Origin: Echinicola strongylocentroti
GTDB lineage: Bacteria; Bacteroidota; Bacteroidia; Cytophagales; Cyclobacteriaceae
DNA length: 64,000 nt
Direction: 5' to 3'
Assembly (NCBI RefSeq): GCF_003260975.1
Contig: NZ_CP030041.1
Coordinates: forward strand, 186,001-250,000
In this document: positions 47,950 through 57,739 of the stretch, piece after piece
How positions within the stretch are numbered: position 1 is the first letter of the stretch
How the letters are laid out: every line of letters starts with the position of its first letter
Made by a program: the position numbers and the translations under genes
The notes under the pieces: generated by a model
Seen by the model: the letters and a program-made list of their open reading frames with translations, nothing else
Database searches by the model: none
What the model was told of the DNA's origin: nothing

Positions 47950-50943
47950 TTAAAATCCAATATTTACACCAAAAGTATAGGTCCTCGAGTTGGGATTAGC
48001 GCCATAATCAATGGATGACGCAGCGCCATTTCCGGCTCCAAGGGAACTCGCTTCGGGGTCAAATCCTGTGTAAGAAGTCAACGTGAAGAGGTTCTGGGCA
48101 CTGGCATAGACCCTAAAACTACTGAAGGGGCCTTTATCACCAAGGTTATACCCCAATGCCAAGTTACTTAACCGAACAAAGTCACCTTTTTCTACAAACC
48201 TTGTTGAGTTGATAAACAAGTCTCCAGATGCAGGTATTTCTGTTTGATTTTCGGGTGTCCAGTGATTCCGATATTCCCCGTAAGTGGGCAATGATTGCAC
48301 TCCTCCAGCCATGGATATTTTTGCCCTGGTAAAGTTCATCACATCAAATCCATGCACTCCTCTGATCAAGAAATTTAAGTCGAAATTACCCCACGTCATC
48401 GTATTATTGATAGCCCACGTATGCTCAGGTGTGCCGTTGCCAATGACATCCAAGGCCACATCACCGTCACTATCAGTGAGGTATTTTGCACTACCTGGAG
48501 TACCTCCCGTTTCACCTGTTTTATAGGTTCCCATAAATGTTGCTCCATAAAATTGTCCCATTGGCATGCCTTCTTTTAGCAGGACATAAGCACCAGTGGA
48601 GTTGGCCACCCCTCCTACAGGGCTGATCAAGATCTCATTTTGACCTTCAGTCAAACTTTTGACTTCATTTTGGTTATAAGAATAATTCGCATTGACATCC
48701 CATTGAAAACTGTTGTTATTGATCAGGTGCGTCTGGAGGCTCATTTCCCATCCACTATTGGAGACTTCCCCGACATTACGGGTGACTGCACCACCTCCCA
48801 CAAAATAAGGTAATGGTACATTGAGCAATAGATCGACCGTATTCTTCCAATACTTGTTGATACTAAGATTGAACTTTCCGTACAAGAATGTCAGGTCAGC
48901 ACCGATATTGGTTTGCTTGGTTGTTTCCCAAGTGAGATCAGGATTGGCAATATCTCCCAAAATCAATCCCCTAGCTTCGGTAGTGCCATTGATTGGATAG
49001 TCTTGTCCTGTCTGTAACGTATTATAGGTAGAATAGGGAGTAATGGCCTGGTTGCCTGTTTCTCCATATCCGGCCCTTAGTTTCAGGGTTTCGATCACGT
49101 CCCCCATGACATTTTCAAATTGATAAGCTGCGGATGCAGATGGAAATACCCCTACTTGGTTTTCTGGTCTAAAACGTGATGAAATATCCGTTCTTAGTGT
49201 AGCGGTCAAGAACAATTTCCTATCAAAATTATACTCCCCTCTCCCCATATAAGAAACTATTTTACTTTTGCTCAGGGAGGCATTTACTGAGGGAGTTGTT
49301 CCCAAGTTCAGCGAGTAAAAATTGGCTGGGATGGTATACTGTCCAGAGCCAGCCGAAAAACCTTTATTGACAAACTGCTGAATTTCAAATAAACCGGTTA
49401 CTTTAAGGTGATGAAGGTCGTTAAAACTTCTATCCCAAGTAAGGATATTGCTGTTTTGGAGTGTCGTGGACTGGCTGGTGGCCCCTGATCCTACTGGATC
49501 GCTCAATACGGTACCTGCAGGAATTCCCCTGTAGGATTCATTTAACACATTCCGATGAATCAATCCACCAATAACGGTCAATTTTAAGTGGTCTGTAAAA
49601 TCATAGCTCACATTAAAATTGGAGTTTATGATGCCCGTGGTAGCATTGAGTTCTGACTCTAACCTTTCCGCTACCGGATTGATCAACCCGGAGCCATTGG
49701 AAGAAAGGAGGTTATAATTTCCGTTTTCATCCATGATGGGCAATGTAGGATCCCATCCCAAAACGGCAATAATCCCTGCTCTGGTATCTGATGAGGATGA
49801 ACTACCACCGGAAACCAAGTTTAGGGTCTTTTCGCTGCTACCATACATATTAAGCTGAACAGATAGCTTATCTGTTATATCTGAATCGATATTGGCCCTT
49901 AAAGAGTAGCGTTTATAATCTGAGTTTAGCGCTATTCCGGACTGGTCCAAGACATTTCCTGAAATGAAGTAACCTACATTGTCACTTTTTCCACTGACAG
50001 ACAACTGTACATTATTGGCATAGCCATTTTGAAAATACTCATCTTGATAATCAGTCCCCCCATCTATCACCGGCAAATCGAACATGTTACCAAATTCTTG
50101 TGGTGACAATACATCGATGCGATTGGTAACGGATGATATAGAAGTAAAGGCACTAAGACTGACGTTGGCTTTGCCGCTTCCTCTTTTGGTCGTCACCAAA
50201 ATCACTCCATTGGCTCCTCTTGAGCCATATATCGCTGTAGCTGAAGCATCTTTGAGAACTTCCATGGATTCCACGTCATTGGTATTGATCGATCTTAGGT
50301 CGGCTCCGATGACACCGTCGATGACCACCAGTGGTTGGTTGTTGCCATTGATTGAGTTGGCACCGCGAATTCTGATCTGAACATCCGCCCCGGGCACACC
50401 GGAACTTTTGAGTACCTGTACACCAGCTGCCCTACCCTGCAAGGCATCTTCTACTCTGGTGACCGGTTGCTTCTCAAAGTCCTTGGCGGACACACTGGAC
50501 ACCGCTCCAGTAAGGTCGCTTTTTTTGGTAGTGCCATATCCTATTACCACCTGCTCTTCAATCGAGAAAATATCTTCTTCCAAAACGACCTCGATCTTTG
50601 CAGCATTGGAGATATCTACCTCTTGGGTTTTCATACCAATAAAAGAAACGATCAATGTACTCGCATCATCCGGAACGTTGCTGATCGCAAAATTTCCGTC
50701 CATATCAGTAACCACTCCGATACTGGTTCCTTTTACTAAAACGGCCACACCTACTAGCGGCGCACCTTGTTCATCCCTTACATTACCTGTCACTTCCTTG
50801 GCGACCATGTAAGTACCTTTTTCTGATAACGTCGAACCAGCCAAAGCTTGTGGGTGAAAAGCAATGCATAAGTTCAACATCGCACTTAGCCCTATATAAT
50901 ACCAGGGCTTGGCGTTGTTTAATATTTTTAGAATTCTTGCCAT
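47950..50943 (-). CDS. SusC/RagA TonB-linked transporter of the glycosaminoglycan locus
   Basis: 997 residues. A signal region (about 1-36, PQALAG) is followed by a CarboxypepD_reg-like domain (about 50-125), a plug (about 130-245, EEQVVIGYGTTKKSDLTGAVSSV and NQPLVVIDG) and a barrel ending in YTFGVNIGF. There is no STN domain, in line with control by the hybrid two-component system encoded immediately upstream. It should import chondroitin/hyaluronan-type fragments with TonB energy. Confidence 0.93.
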   Translation of the reverse strand: MARILKILNNAKPWYYIGLSAMLNLCIAFHPQALAGSTLSEKGTYMVAKEVTGNVRDEQGAPLVGVAVLVKGTSIGVVTDMDGNFAISNVPDDASTLIVSFIGMKTQEVDISNAAKIEVVLEEDIFSIEEQVVIGYGTTKKSDLTGAVSSVSAKDFEKQPVTRVEDALQGRAAGVQVLKSSGVPGADVQIRIRGANSINGNNQPLVVIDGVIGADLRSINTNDVESMEVLKDASATAIYGSRGANGVILVTTKRGSGKANVSLSAFTSISSVTNRIDVLSPQEFGNMFDLPVIDGGTDYQDEYFQNGYANNVQLSVSGKSDNVGYFISGNVLDQSGIALNSDYKRYSLRANIDSDITDKLSVQLNMYGSSEKTLNLVSGGSSSSSDTRAGIIAVLGWDPTLPIMDENGNYNLLSSNGSGLINPVAERLESELNATTGIINSNFNVSYDFTDHLKLTVIGGLIHRNVLNESYRGIPAGTVLSDPVGSGATSQSTTLQNSNILTWDRSFNDLHHLKVTGLFEIQQFVNKGFSAGSGQYTIPANFYSLNLGTTPSVNASLSKSKIVSYMGRGEYNFDRKLFLTATLRTDISSRFRPENQVGVFPSASAAYQFENVMGDVIETLKLRAGYGETGNQAITPYSTYNTLQTGQDYPINGTTEARGLILGDIANPDLTWETTKQTNIGADLTFLYGKFNLSINKYWKNTVDLLLNVPLPYFVGGGAVTRNVGEVSNSGWEMSLQTHLINNNSFQWDVNANYSYNQNEVKSLTEGQNEILISPVGGVANSTGAYVLLKEGMPMGQFYGATFMGTYKTGETGGTPGSAKYLTDSDGDVALDVIGNGTPEHTWAINNTMTWGNFDLNFLIRGVHGFDVMNFTRAKISMAGGVQSLPTYGEYRNHWTPENQTEIPASGDLFINSTRFVEKGDFVRLSNLALGYNLGDKGPFSSFRVYASAQNLFTLTSYTGFDPEASSLGAGNGAASSIDYGANPNSRTYTFGVNIGF

Positions 50944-50972
50944 AAGACGTTGTTTAGATTGGTTAACTATGA

Positions 50973-51002
50973 CAAATCTTGGTAATTGGCCTTAATAACC
51001 AA
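50973..51002 (-). promoter_or_regulatory. Candidate promoter of the glycosaminoglycan susC
   Basis: On the minus strand TTGG (51002-50999) and AAGATTTG (50980-50973) are 18 bp apart, close to the TTTG / TAnnTTTG promoter. The start codon lies about 30 bp further on. Confidence 0.4.
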
Positions 51003-51069
51003 GGGGGATAATTGCTCATTTTGGAGGGACAAATCGGTCAAAACAGGCCTGTATCGTCAAATTGGCCTT
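50984..51069. promoter_or_regulatory. Direct repeat around the susC promoter, possible site for the hybrid regulator
   Basis: AATTGGCCTT occurs at 50984-50993, inside the promoter spacer, and again at 51060-51069 in the same direction, 76 bp apart (about seven helix turns); the match continues as WAT. A palindrome ACAGGCCTGT (51043-51052) lies between them. Confidence 0.4.
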
Positions 51070-51170
51070 TATCCCTATTTTACTTATTGATTAATTGTTC
51101 ATTAAGTCTATAAAAAGAAACCATTAAGCCCAGGATAAAAGATAAGAGAGAACTGATGGGGCACATACAA

Positions 51171-51197
51171 AAAGCCGGTACCTATGGCACCGGCTTT
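51171..51197 (-). terminator. Terminator downstream of the hybrid regulator and the sorting-domain remnant
   Basis: Arms AAAGCCGGT (51171-51179) and ACCGGCTTT (51189-51197) with a 9-nt loop; on the minus strand the stem is followed by a run of T. Confidence 0.8.
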
Positions 51198-51224
51198 GTA
51201 AGTATAAATTCCCCAGCCTTTGTC

Positions 51225-51317
51225 CTATTCCTTCAGCATTAGTTGGGTCGAAGAGTCTCCGAATTGGTCAGTGACCATAAGTACGTATACTCCTTTTTTT
51301 AGGTGTGAGAAAGAAAG
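51225..51317 (-). pseudogene. Orphan type IX secretion C-terminal sorting-domain remnant
   Basis: Thirty codons ending in TAG, open only back to an in-frame TAA at 51320-51318. The peptide includes SHLKKGVYVLMVTDQFG and ends QLMLKE. This is the pattern of the last strands of a type A (Por) C-terminal sorting domain: L-x-x-G-x-Y, then hydrophobic strand, turn, and a short strand ending in a Lys-rich tail. No start codon or passenger domain remains. It begins 10 bp beyond the stop of the hybrid regulator and is followed by a good terminator, so a secreted-protein gene was probably removed by deletion. Confidence 0.65.
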
Positions 51318-51326
51318 TTACTATCC

Positions 51327-54300
51327 TCATTGTTTCAAACCACCTGCTTTTTCATTTTGATGATCAAGGCCGTTACGGTAGACAGAGGGGAGGCAATTAA
51401 ACAGTGCTTTAAAGGAATCCCTAAAGTATTTTTTATCATTAAATCCCAACTCAAATGATATCTCCGATATGGTCATATCTGACTGTTTTAGCAATTGGGC
51501 GGCGCGTTTTAGTTTTATAGTACGGATAAATTCGGAGATAGACTGATCCGTAAGGTCCTTTAATTTCCTGTATACTACCGATCTGCTCATAGCCATTTCG
51601 GAAACCAAAAAAGCCGCATTGAATGCTTCGTTTTTCAGGTGCTTTTCCACGATGGTAATGGCCTTGTCCAAAAACTCTTCGTCCGCTGAACTCACAGTGA
51701 CCTCTTTGGGCTGAAGAATAATGTCCTTCTTGAATTTTTCTATCAGCAACCTCCTGGAAGTAATCAAATGATCAATCCTTATACATAAAATTTCTGCATC
51801 AAAGGGCTTGGTAATATAAGCATCTGCTCCTTTTTTGTACCCTGATTTTTGAAAGTCTTCTGAGGTTTTGGCTGTCAGCAACACGATGGGGATATGGGAA
51901 GTCCTGATATTTGATTTTAGAAGGTCACATAACTCCATTCCATCCATCCTGGGCATCATTACATCACTCAAGATCAAATCGACAGGGCGGGACAAGGCAA
52001 TCTTCAATCCGGTTTGACCATTGCTTGCTTCATATACATTGTATTTTTCATGAAGAATGCTGCAAAGGTGCGCTCTCAGTTCTCCATTATCTTCCGTTAC
52101 CAAGATAGATGGTTTATGGGGGTCGCTGTTTGGTGACTCCGTTAGACCTTCTTCCTCCTCCAGCAATTCATTCTTTCGGATCACTGTACTATCCATACCC
52201 AACATCACTTCTTGTTCCTCTTCTTTGACCAGTTGATCAGCCCGAATATGTGCATTGCCTAGCGGGAGCTTTACTGTAAATGTGGTTCCTTTACCTTCTT
52301 CACTCTCTACTTCCACAGTACCTTGATGAAGCGCTATGATGCTTTTGCTAAGTGCCAAACCTATACCAGACCCCGTTCTTTCACCCTGCTGATAAAACCT
52401 ATCGAAAACGTAGGGCAGGCTTTCTTTGGAGATCCCTTTTCCATTGTCAGCTATGGTTATCACCGCATACCCTTCTTCTTTTTCCTTTTTCCTGGCCTTG
52501 GCAATGGACAGGGAAATATGGCCATGATTTGGTGTATACTTGAAGGCATTTGACAGCAAGTTAAAGAGGACTTTCTGAAGCTTCATTCTGTCATACCAAA
52601 GCTCCATAAATTCAATTTCCGAATCAAAATCCATTTGGATATTTTTAATATTGGCTATTTCTTCAAAAGCCAATTTGACCTCTTTTACCAGGGCGACGAG
52701 GTCATGTTTATTCGCCTGTAATTGTAGTTTCCCTGCTTCATTTTTCCTAAAATCCAGTAGCTCATTGATCAGCTGCATCAGGACACTTGCATTTCTGAAC
52801 ATTACTTTATGTTGCTGCTGAATAAATGCATCTCCTTTGTTTCCTTGCATCATCCGTTGCAACGGCCCCACAATCAGGGTCAGGGGAGTCCTAAAATCAT
52901 GTGAGATATTGGTAAATAGCTGCAATTTCAACCTATTTACCTCTTCGATGCGTTCTTTGGCCAACCTCTCTTCCCTCAGTTCATTCTTTTCTCTACTTCT
53001 GATCAACCAATAACGCCTTCCCTGATGGGTAATCAATAGTACTATCAAAACATACAAACTATAGGCCCACCATGTTGCCCATGGTGCTGGCTGAATGGAA
53101 ATAGGCAATACAGCTCCTTTTTCGTTCCACAACCCATCATTGTTGGAGGCCTTGACCTTAAACACATAGTCTCCGGCATCCAAGTTAGTGTAAGTAGCAG
53201 AGTGCTTATTTCCTATATAGTTCCATTCCTTATCAAAACCTTCCAGCATATAGGCGTATTGGTTTTTGTCAGGCTGAGAATAACTTAAAGCCACAAAGTC
53301 GATATTGATCACATCTTGGTCATAGTTCAGATCGATTCCTGATACGTCTTCAGTAATATTCAGAAAGGGTTTATTGTGCACGTCAATGCCTGTAATGGCT
53401 ATTGGGGGGATAAAGGTATTTTCCTGAATAGCTGCAGGGTCAAAAAGATTTAACCCATTGGCTCCTCCAAAAAGCAGCTCACCCTTCGCATTCTTTAGAA
53501 CGGCTCCATAGTTAAACTCATTGCTTTGTAGTCCATCCGAATCCTCGAAATTCTTGATCGTTTCCGTATAGGTGTTCATCCTTGAAAGCCCCCTATTGGT
53601 ACTAAACCATAAGTTATTCCTATCGTCAGGTAAAATCCCGTATATAATGGCACTTGGCAACCCTTCATTGACACCATACTGAACGCTGGATTTTTTATCT
53701 TGATCATAACAAAAAACTCCCTCTCCCTCCGTTCCGACCCATAATTTATTCTCCTCATCCAAAAATAGCGATAGCACCCATTTCCTTTCAACTTCATGAC
53801 GTTGGCTGGAATATTCAACTTGCTCCACCTCTTTTGTTTTGGTGTTGATTTTAGCAATGCCTTTATCTCCTCCTACTATGATATAATCCCCATTGTCGGA
53901 TGATATAATGGTGAATATTATTTTACTGATTTGCCCATTAGGGTCGGGAAAACGCCGGACCACCCCATCCTTAGCATCCAAAACATTGAGTCCTCCGCCT
54001 GAAGTACCGATCCAAATTTTAGCTTTGCTATCTTCATGAAGTGCTATCACCCTATTATCCGCTAACCCACTATCGCGTCCAGGAATATGTTGATAATGCT
54101 CAAATTTGAAAGGTTTATTTTTCGGATTAAGGTAATTTAGCCCTCCTTCATGGGTGCCAATCCAGAACCCTCCTCTATAATCCTGAATGATCGCCTTCAC
54201 ATTGTTGTTGCTCAGGCTATGCGGGTCACTTTTATCATGGGTAAAATAGGTGAATTTACCCGTTTGTTGATCATAGAAGTTGATGCCACCACCTTCTGTT

Positions 54301-55448
54301 CCCACCCACAAGTTGCCTTGTTTATCCTCTACGATAGAGCTGACTACTTTATAATTGAGCTTTGTATTATTGGTCCCTGCGGTAAAATGCTTAAACAAAT
54401 CAAAACTCCGGTCATAATGATTAACCCCTCCGGCATAGGTCCCTATCCATATATCCCCTTTGCTGTCCTCACAAATATCGTAGACTGAATTTTGGCTTAA
54501 GCTATTGGGATTGTTTTCATCATGCACCAAGTGCGTCATTTTAGTAAGTGATCTATCCAATTGATAAAGTCCCTTGTAGGTGCCTATCCACAAATTACCC
54601 ATATGATCTTCTTTGATGGCCCTTACCTCACTTGATATGGATTGGTTGCCCACCTTGAACGCTTTGAATCCGCCTTCCTCCTCATCTAACTTGGCAAGTC
54701 CACTTCGAATCCCCAACCAAATCCGCCCATTACTATCCTCATAAATAGTACTCAGCTGATTTTCATTTTGCTCCCTAGCCAAACCCGTTGGGTAATCATA
54801 CTCTTGTAAAGCCTCATTTACTGGGTCATATAAAAAAATATGGTGAACAGTTTTGATCCATAGCTGACCGTCCTGTGACTTAAAGATAGACCTGATGATA
54901 GCGCTTCCCAGCTGTTCTTTTATTTTCCTGTTGGAGGAAATATCTACGTAACTTCCTGATGCTATATCAAATTTTGCAAGCCCATAATTTGTCCCCACCC
55001 ATAAGCGTTCCTGGTCAACAGGGAGGATATTGGACACATTATAATCACTGGTGTTTTTCCTTGGAATATGAGGAACGATCCTTTCAAAGGCCTTCTCTTC
55101 AGGAATAAACTTGTTCAATCCATTCTGGGTACCTACCCATAAGGTACCTAAGCTGTCCTGAAAGAGAGATTTTATAATTCCACTGCTGAGACTATGCTCG
55201 TCCTCATGGTCATATCGATAGGTCAAAAACTGATCACCATCGTATTTATTTAACCCATCTCTGGTGCCAAACCACAAAAAGCCCTTATCGTCCTGTAAAA
55301 CACATAACACAGAACTTTGGGACAGCCCTTCTTTGAGCGAAATATTCTTGAATTTGACCGTATTGGAATTCTTAGGAATTGATTGGGTGAATCCTTCATT
55401 TGATACCTGCACCAACAACAAAAACAATATGAAAGATCTGAAAACCAT
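51327..55448 (-). CDS. Hybrid two-component system (HTCS) regulator of the glycosaminoglycan locus
   Basis: 1373 residues. A signal peptide is followed by two seven-bladed propellers built from repeats such as LWVGTQNGLNKF and IWIGTSGGGLNVL (about 30-690), a Y_Y_Y domain (about 705-785), one membrane segment (about 790-812), and HisKA with the phospho-His in LFTNISHDFRTPLTLI (about 850). A HATPase domain (NLLSNAFKYTP; GSGIGLALSK), a receiver with Asp in LILSDVMMPRMDG (about 1180) and a C-terminal AraC helix-turn-helix (ISEISFELGFNDKKYFRDSFKA, about 1325) complete it. All kinase and receiver residues needed are present. HTCS proteins sense an oligosaccharide in the periplasm and activate the neighbouring susCD operon; here that is the PL8/GH88 locus. 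Confidence 0.95.
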   Translation of the reverse strand: MVFRSFILFLLLVQVSNEGFTQSIPKNSNTVKFKNISLKEGLSQSSVLCVLQDDKGFLWFGTRDGLNKYDGDQFLTYRYDHEDEHSLSSGIIKSLFQDSLGTLWVGTQNGLNKFIPEEKAFERIVPHIPRKNTSDYNVSNILPVDQERLWVGTNYGLAKFDIASGSYVDISSNRKIKEQLGSAIIRSIFKSQDGQLWIKTVHHIFLYDPVNEALQEYDYPTGLAREQNENQLSTIYEDSNGRIWLGIRSGLAKLDEEEGGFKAFKVGNQSISSEVRAIKEDHMGNLWIGTYKGLYQLDRSLTKMTHLVHDENNPNSLSQNSVYDICEDSKGDIWIGTYAGGVNHYDRSFDLFKHFTAGTNNTKLNYKVVSSIVEDKQGNLWVGTEGGGINFYDQQTGKFTYFTHDKSDPHSLSNNNVKAIIQDYRGGFWIGTHEGGLNYLNPKNKPFKFEHYQHIPGRDSGLADNRVIALHEDSKAKIWIGTSGGGLNVLDAKDGVVRRFPDPNGQISKIIFTIISSDNGDYIIVGGDKGIAKINTKTKEVEQVEYSSQRHEVERKWVLSLFLDEENKLWVGTEGEGVFCYDQDKKSSVQYGVNEGLPSAIIYGILPDDRNNLWFSTNRGLSRMNTYTETIKNFEDSDGLQSNEFNYGAVLKNAKGELLFGGANGLNLFDPAAIQENTFIPPIAITGIDVHNKPFLNITEDVSGIDLNYDQDVINIDFVALSYSQPDKNQYAYMLEGFDKEWNYIGNKHSATYTNLDAGDYVFKVKASNNDGLWNEKGAVLPISIQPAPWATWWAYSLYVLIVLLITHQGRRYWLIRSREKNELREERLAKERIEEVNRLKLQLFTNISHDFRTPLTLIVGPLQRMMQGNKGDAFIQQQHKVMFRNASVLMQLINELLDFRKNEAGKLQLQANKHDLVALVKEVKLAFEEIANIKNIQMDFDSEIEFMELWYDRMKLQKVLFNLLSNAFKYTPNHGHISLSIAKARKKEKEEGYAVITIADNGKGISKESLPYVFDRFYQQGERTGSGIGLALSKSIIALHQGTVEVESEEGKGTTFTVKLPLGNAHIRADQLVKEEEQEVMLGMDSTVIRKNELLEEEEGLTESPNSDPHKPSILVTEDNGELRAHLCSILHEKYNVYEASNGQTGLKIALSRPVDLILSDVMMPRMDGMELCDLLKSNIRTSHIPIVLLTAKTSEDFQKSGYKKGADAYITKPFDAEILCIRIDHLITSRRLLIEKFKKDIILQPKEVTVSSADEEFLDKAITIVEKHLKNEAFNAAFLVSEMAMSRSVVYRKLKDLTDQSISEFIRTIKLKRAAQLLKQSDMTISEISFELGFNDKKYFRDSFKALFNCLPSVYRNGLDHQNEKAGGLKQ

Positions 55449-55772
55449 TTAGAAACCTGCTAACCTTTAAATTATTATTATTTGAAAGTTAAAAAACTCA
55501 CAAATTAATAACAAGATATCTATTGAAAGTAGCAAAAGATAGTTGAGGTCTTTTGATAATACGCTTTGTTGCCAGTAGGTTTTATTTCTCACGGAATGCA
55601 CAGAAAACCCAGAATGAAACAACGCTTTTCTGAGATTTTCGTGGTTTCTGTGAGGACCTATTTCATATCTCTGTGATTACTGGTATCATTGCGGATATAC
55701 ATATAAGGTCTTTGCAGGGATTCTAATTGTTTCAATGGATTTTTGGAAGTGTAAGAGGTCAATTTATTATCG
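55449..55772. other. Gap between trmB and the hybrid regulator
   Basis: 324 bp; holds repeat C at 55551-55610, followed by an inverted partner (CACAGAAA ... TTTCTGTG). No gene. Confidence 0.5.
55551..55610 (+). repeat. Dispersed repeat family C, copy 2
   Basis: About 60 bp closely matching 9558-9615, starting TTTTGATAATACGCTTTGTT and running through TTTTATTTCTCAC to GCACAGAA. Confidence 0.7.
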
Positions 55773-56438
55773 TTAAGATGATATAAACCTAAACTTCAAA
55801 TATTTTATTTTCTCTCCTTTGGCGCTGAACATGGCTTCGTAGCGGGTTTTGATGCCATGGTGATCGTCCCGGAATTCCGATGCGTAAAAATCATGCGTAA
55901 AGACCAAGTCACAGATATCATCCCGGCTTTGGAGCAATTCGACAGTATATTCAAACAAAGCGGTATTATCCGTCTTAAAATGAATCCAGCCATCCTTCTG
56001 GAGCATTGGTTTGTACATTTCCAAAAATCTAGGAGATGTCAACCGCTTTTTCTCATCACCGTCGCGAGGGCGGGGATCAGGAAAAGTGATCCACAGTTCA
56101 CTGATTTCTTTTTCTGCAAAAAAACGGTCCAGCAGTTCAATTTGCGTGCGCAAAAAAGCCACATTCTCTAGCCCCTCTTGGATGGCTATCGTGCTGCCTT
56201 TCCAGATTCTGGCACCTTTTATGTCCACCCCGATGAAGTTCTGCTCAGGATACTCCCTCGCCAGTCCTACGGTAAACTCCCCTCTGCCACAGGCCAATTC
56301 AACCACTATCGGCTGTTCATTCTTAAATTGATCTGTTCTCCAATTTCCCTTTATGTGTTCAAAAATTTCCTTACCTTCCTGAACAACATTGCGGTTTTCT
56401 TCGTTGGCCTTAAATCTCGCCAGCTTATTTCTGCCCAT
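55773..56438 (-). CDS. trmB: tRNA (guanine-N7-)-methyltransferase TrmB
   Basis: 221 residues from the ATG at 56438, which starts MGRNKLARF as in Bacteroidota homologues and follows the folC stop by one base; an in-frame Met ten codons upstream would overlap folC. The Rossmann methyltransferase core is visible: VVELACGRGEFTVGLA for SAM binding, FIGVDIKGARIWKG, and WITFPDPRPRDGDEKKRLTS, the Bacteroidota form of the family FPDPW-K block. The enzyme methylates G46 in the variable loop of tRNAs. It is cotranscribed with folC. Confidence 0.93.
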   Translation of the reverse strand: MGRNKLARFKANEENRNVVQEGKEIFEHIKGNWRTDQFKNEQPIVVELACGRGEFTVGLAREYPEQNFIGVDIKGARIWKGSTIAIQEGLENVAFLRTQIELLDRFFAEKEISELWITFPDPRPRDGDEKKRLTSPRFLEMYKPMLQKDGWIHFKTDNTALFEYTVELLQSRDDICDLVFTHDFYASEFRDDHHGIKTRYEAMFSAKGEKIKYLKFRFISS

Positions 56439-56439
56439 T

Positions 56440-57732
56440 TTATAAGTTTTCGATTTCAGCGACCACAAAGGTACTGCCTCCGATAAAAATAAGGTCGTTT
56501 TTTGATGCTTTTTTTCGGGTCTCGGTCAAGGCTTCATTGACATTCCGGATGACTTCACCTTCGATGCCCTGTGCAGCGGCTTTTTCCTTAAGCTGATCAG
56601 CAGGTAGTGCCCTTGGAATATTCGCCTCACAAAAAATGTATTTTGCCTCCTTTGGCAAAAGGCTGAGCACCTTGCTCAGGTCCTTATCGTTGACCATCCC
56701 AAGGATAATATAGAGTTGATCATAGGCCATGGCTTGGAGCTGCTCCATCAGCAGACCAATACCGTCTTCGTTATGGCCAGTATCACAATAGACCAATGGC
56801 CTCTCATCTAATTTTTGGAACCTCCCCTTCAACCCGGAAATCTCCGCTGCATGTGCCAATCCAGACTGTATGGTTTCCGGTCTGATCACCAGCCCTTTTT
56901 CCTTTAATACTTCCAACACCATAAGGACTCCAGGGAGATTCTTTTCTTGATACTTCCCGAAAAGGTCTAATGAGTATATTGATTCGATATTGTTTTTAAA
57001 AACCTGATAATCACAGTTTTTATATTCCTTATTTAAACCAATTTGATGCACTTTGAAAAATTGATCTGCAAAGAAAACAGGTGATGACTTTTCCATTGCC
57101 TTGGCCTTAAAAACCTCAAGAGTCTCTGGCTGGTTTTGGCTGATCACTACTGGAACTTTTTCCTTTATAATGCCCGCTTTTTCTCCTGCTATTTCACCCA
57201 AGGTATTTCCCAAAAACTGGGTATGGTCCAGTCCAATATTGGTGATCAGACATACTTCAGGAATTATCACATTGGTACTGTCCAATCTTCCTCCCATCCC
57301 CACTTCTACCACAGCAAAATCTACCTCCCCCGCTGCAAAATGCGCAAAAGCAAGTCCTACCGTCATTTCAAAGAAACTGGGCTTTAGGCTATCGAGAAAA
57401 TCCCGGTGTTGGGCTACAAAATCAACCACTTTCTCTTGTGGTATCTCTTGGCCATTTATCTTTATTCTTTCGGTAAAGGACTTTAAGTGCGGGGAAGTGT
57501 ACAGCCCTACCTTATAGCCAGCTTCTTGGAGCACGGCAGCGATCATATGGGAAGAACTGCCCTTGCCATTAGTCCCCGCAACATGGATCGATTTGAATTT
57601 TCTTTGAGGTTGCCCGAGGTGCTCGCAGAGCTGAAGGGTATTGCTAAGGTCTTTCTTAAATGCCGCTGCGCCAATGCGCTGGAACATCGGCAATGCATTG
57701 AACAAGTAGTCCAACGTCTCTTGGTACGTCAT
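56440..57732 (-). CDS. folC: Bifunctional folylpolyglutamate synthase / dihydrofolate synthase
   Basis: 430 residues. The Mur-ligase-type ATP loop GTNGKGSSS lies at about 53-61, followed by GLYTSPHL and FTERI, the FAHF...DFAVVEVGMGGRLDSTNVI block at about 130-155 and GLDHTQFLG (catalytic His). The C-terminal domain has LVYCDTGHNEDGI. The protein adds glutamate to dihydropteroate and to folates. Length is normal. It ends one base before trmB and starts 7 bp after the TonB-like gene, so it lies at the end of an envelope gene run. Confidence 0.94.
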   Translation of the reverse strand: MTYQETLDYLFNALPMFQRIGAAAFKKDLSNTLQLCEHLGQPQRKFKSIHVAGTNGKGSSSHMIAAVLQEAGYKVGLYTSPHLKSFTERIKINGQEIPQEKVVDFVAQHRDFLDSLKPSFFEMTVGLAFAHFAAGEVDFAVVEVGMGGRLDSTNVIIPEVCLITNIGLDHTQFLGNTLGEIAGEKAGIIKEKVPVVISQNQPETLEVFKAKAMEKSSPVFFADQFFKVHQIGLNKEYKNCDYQVFKNNIESIYSLDLFGKYQEKNLPGVLMVLEVLKEKGLVIRPETIQSGLAHAAEISGLKGRFQKLDERPLVYCDTGHNEDGIGLLMEQLQAMAYDQLYIILGMVNDKDLSKVLSLLPKEAKYIFCEANIPRALPADQLKEKAAAQGIEGEVIRNVNEALTETRKKASKNDLIFIGGSTFVVAEIENL

Positions 57733-57739
57733 CTTATGA

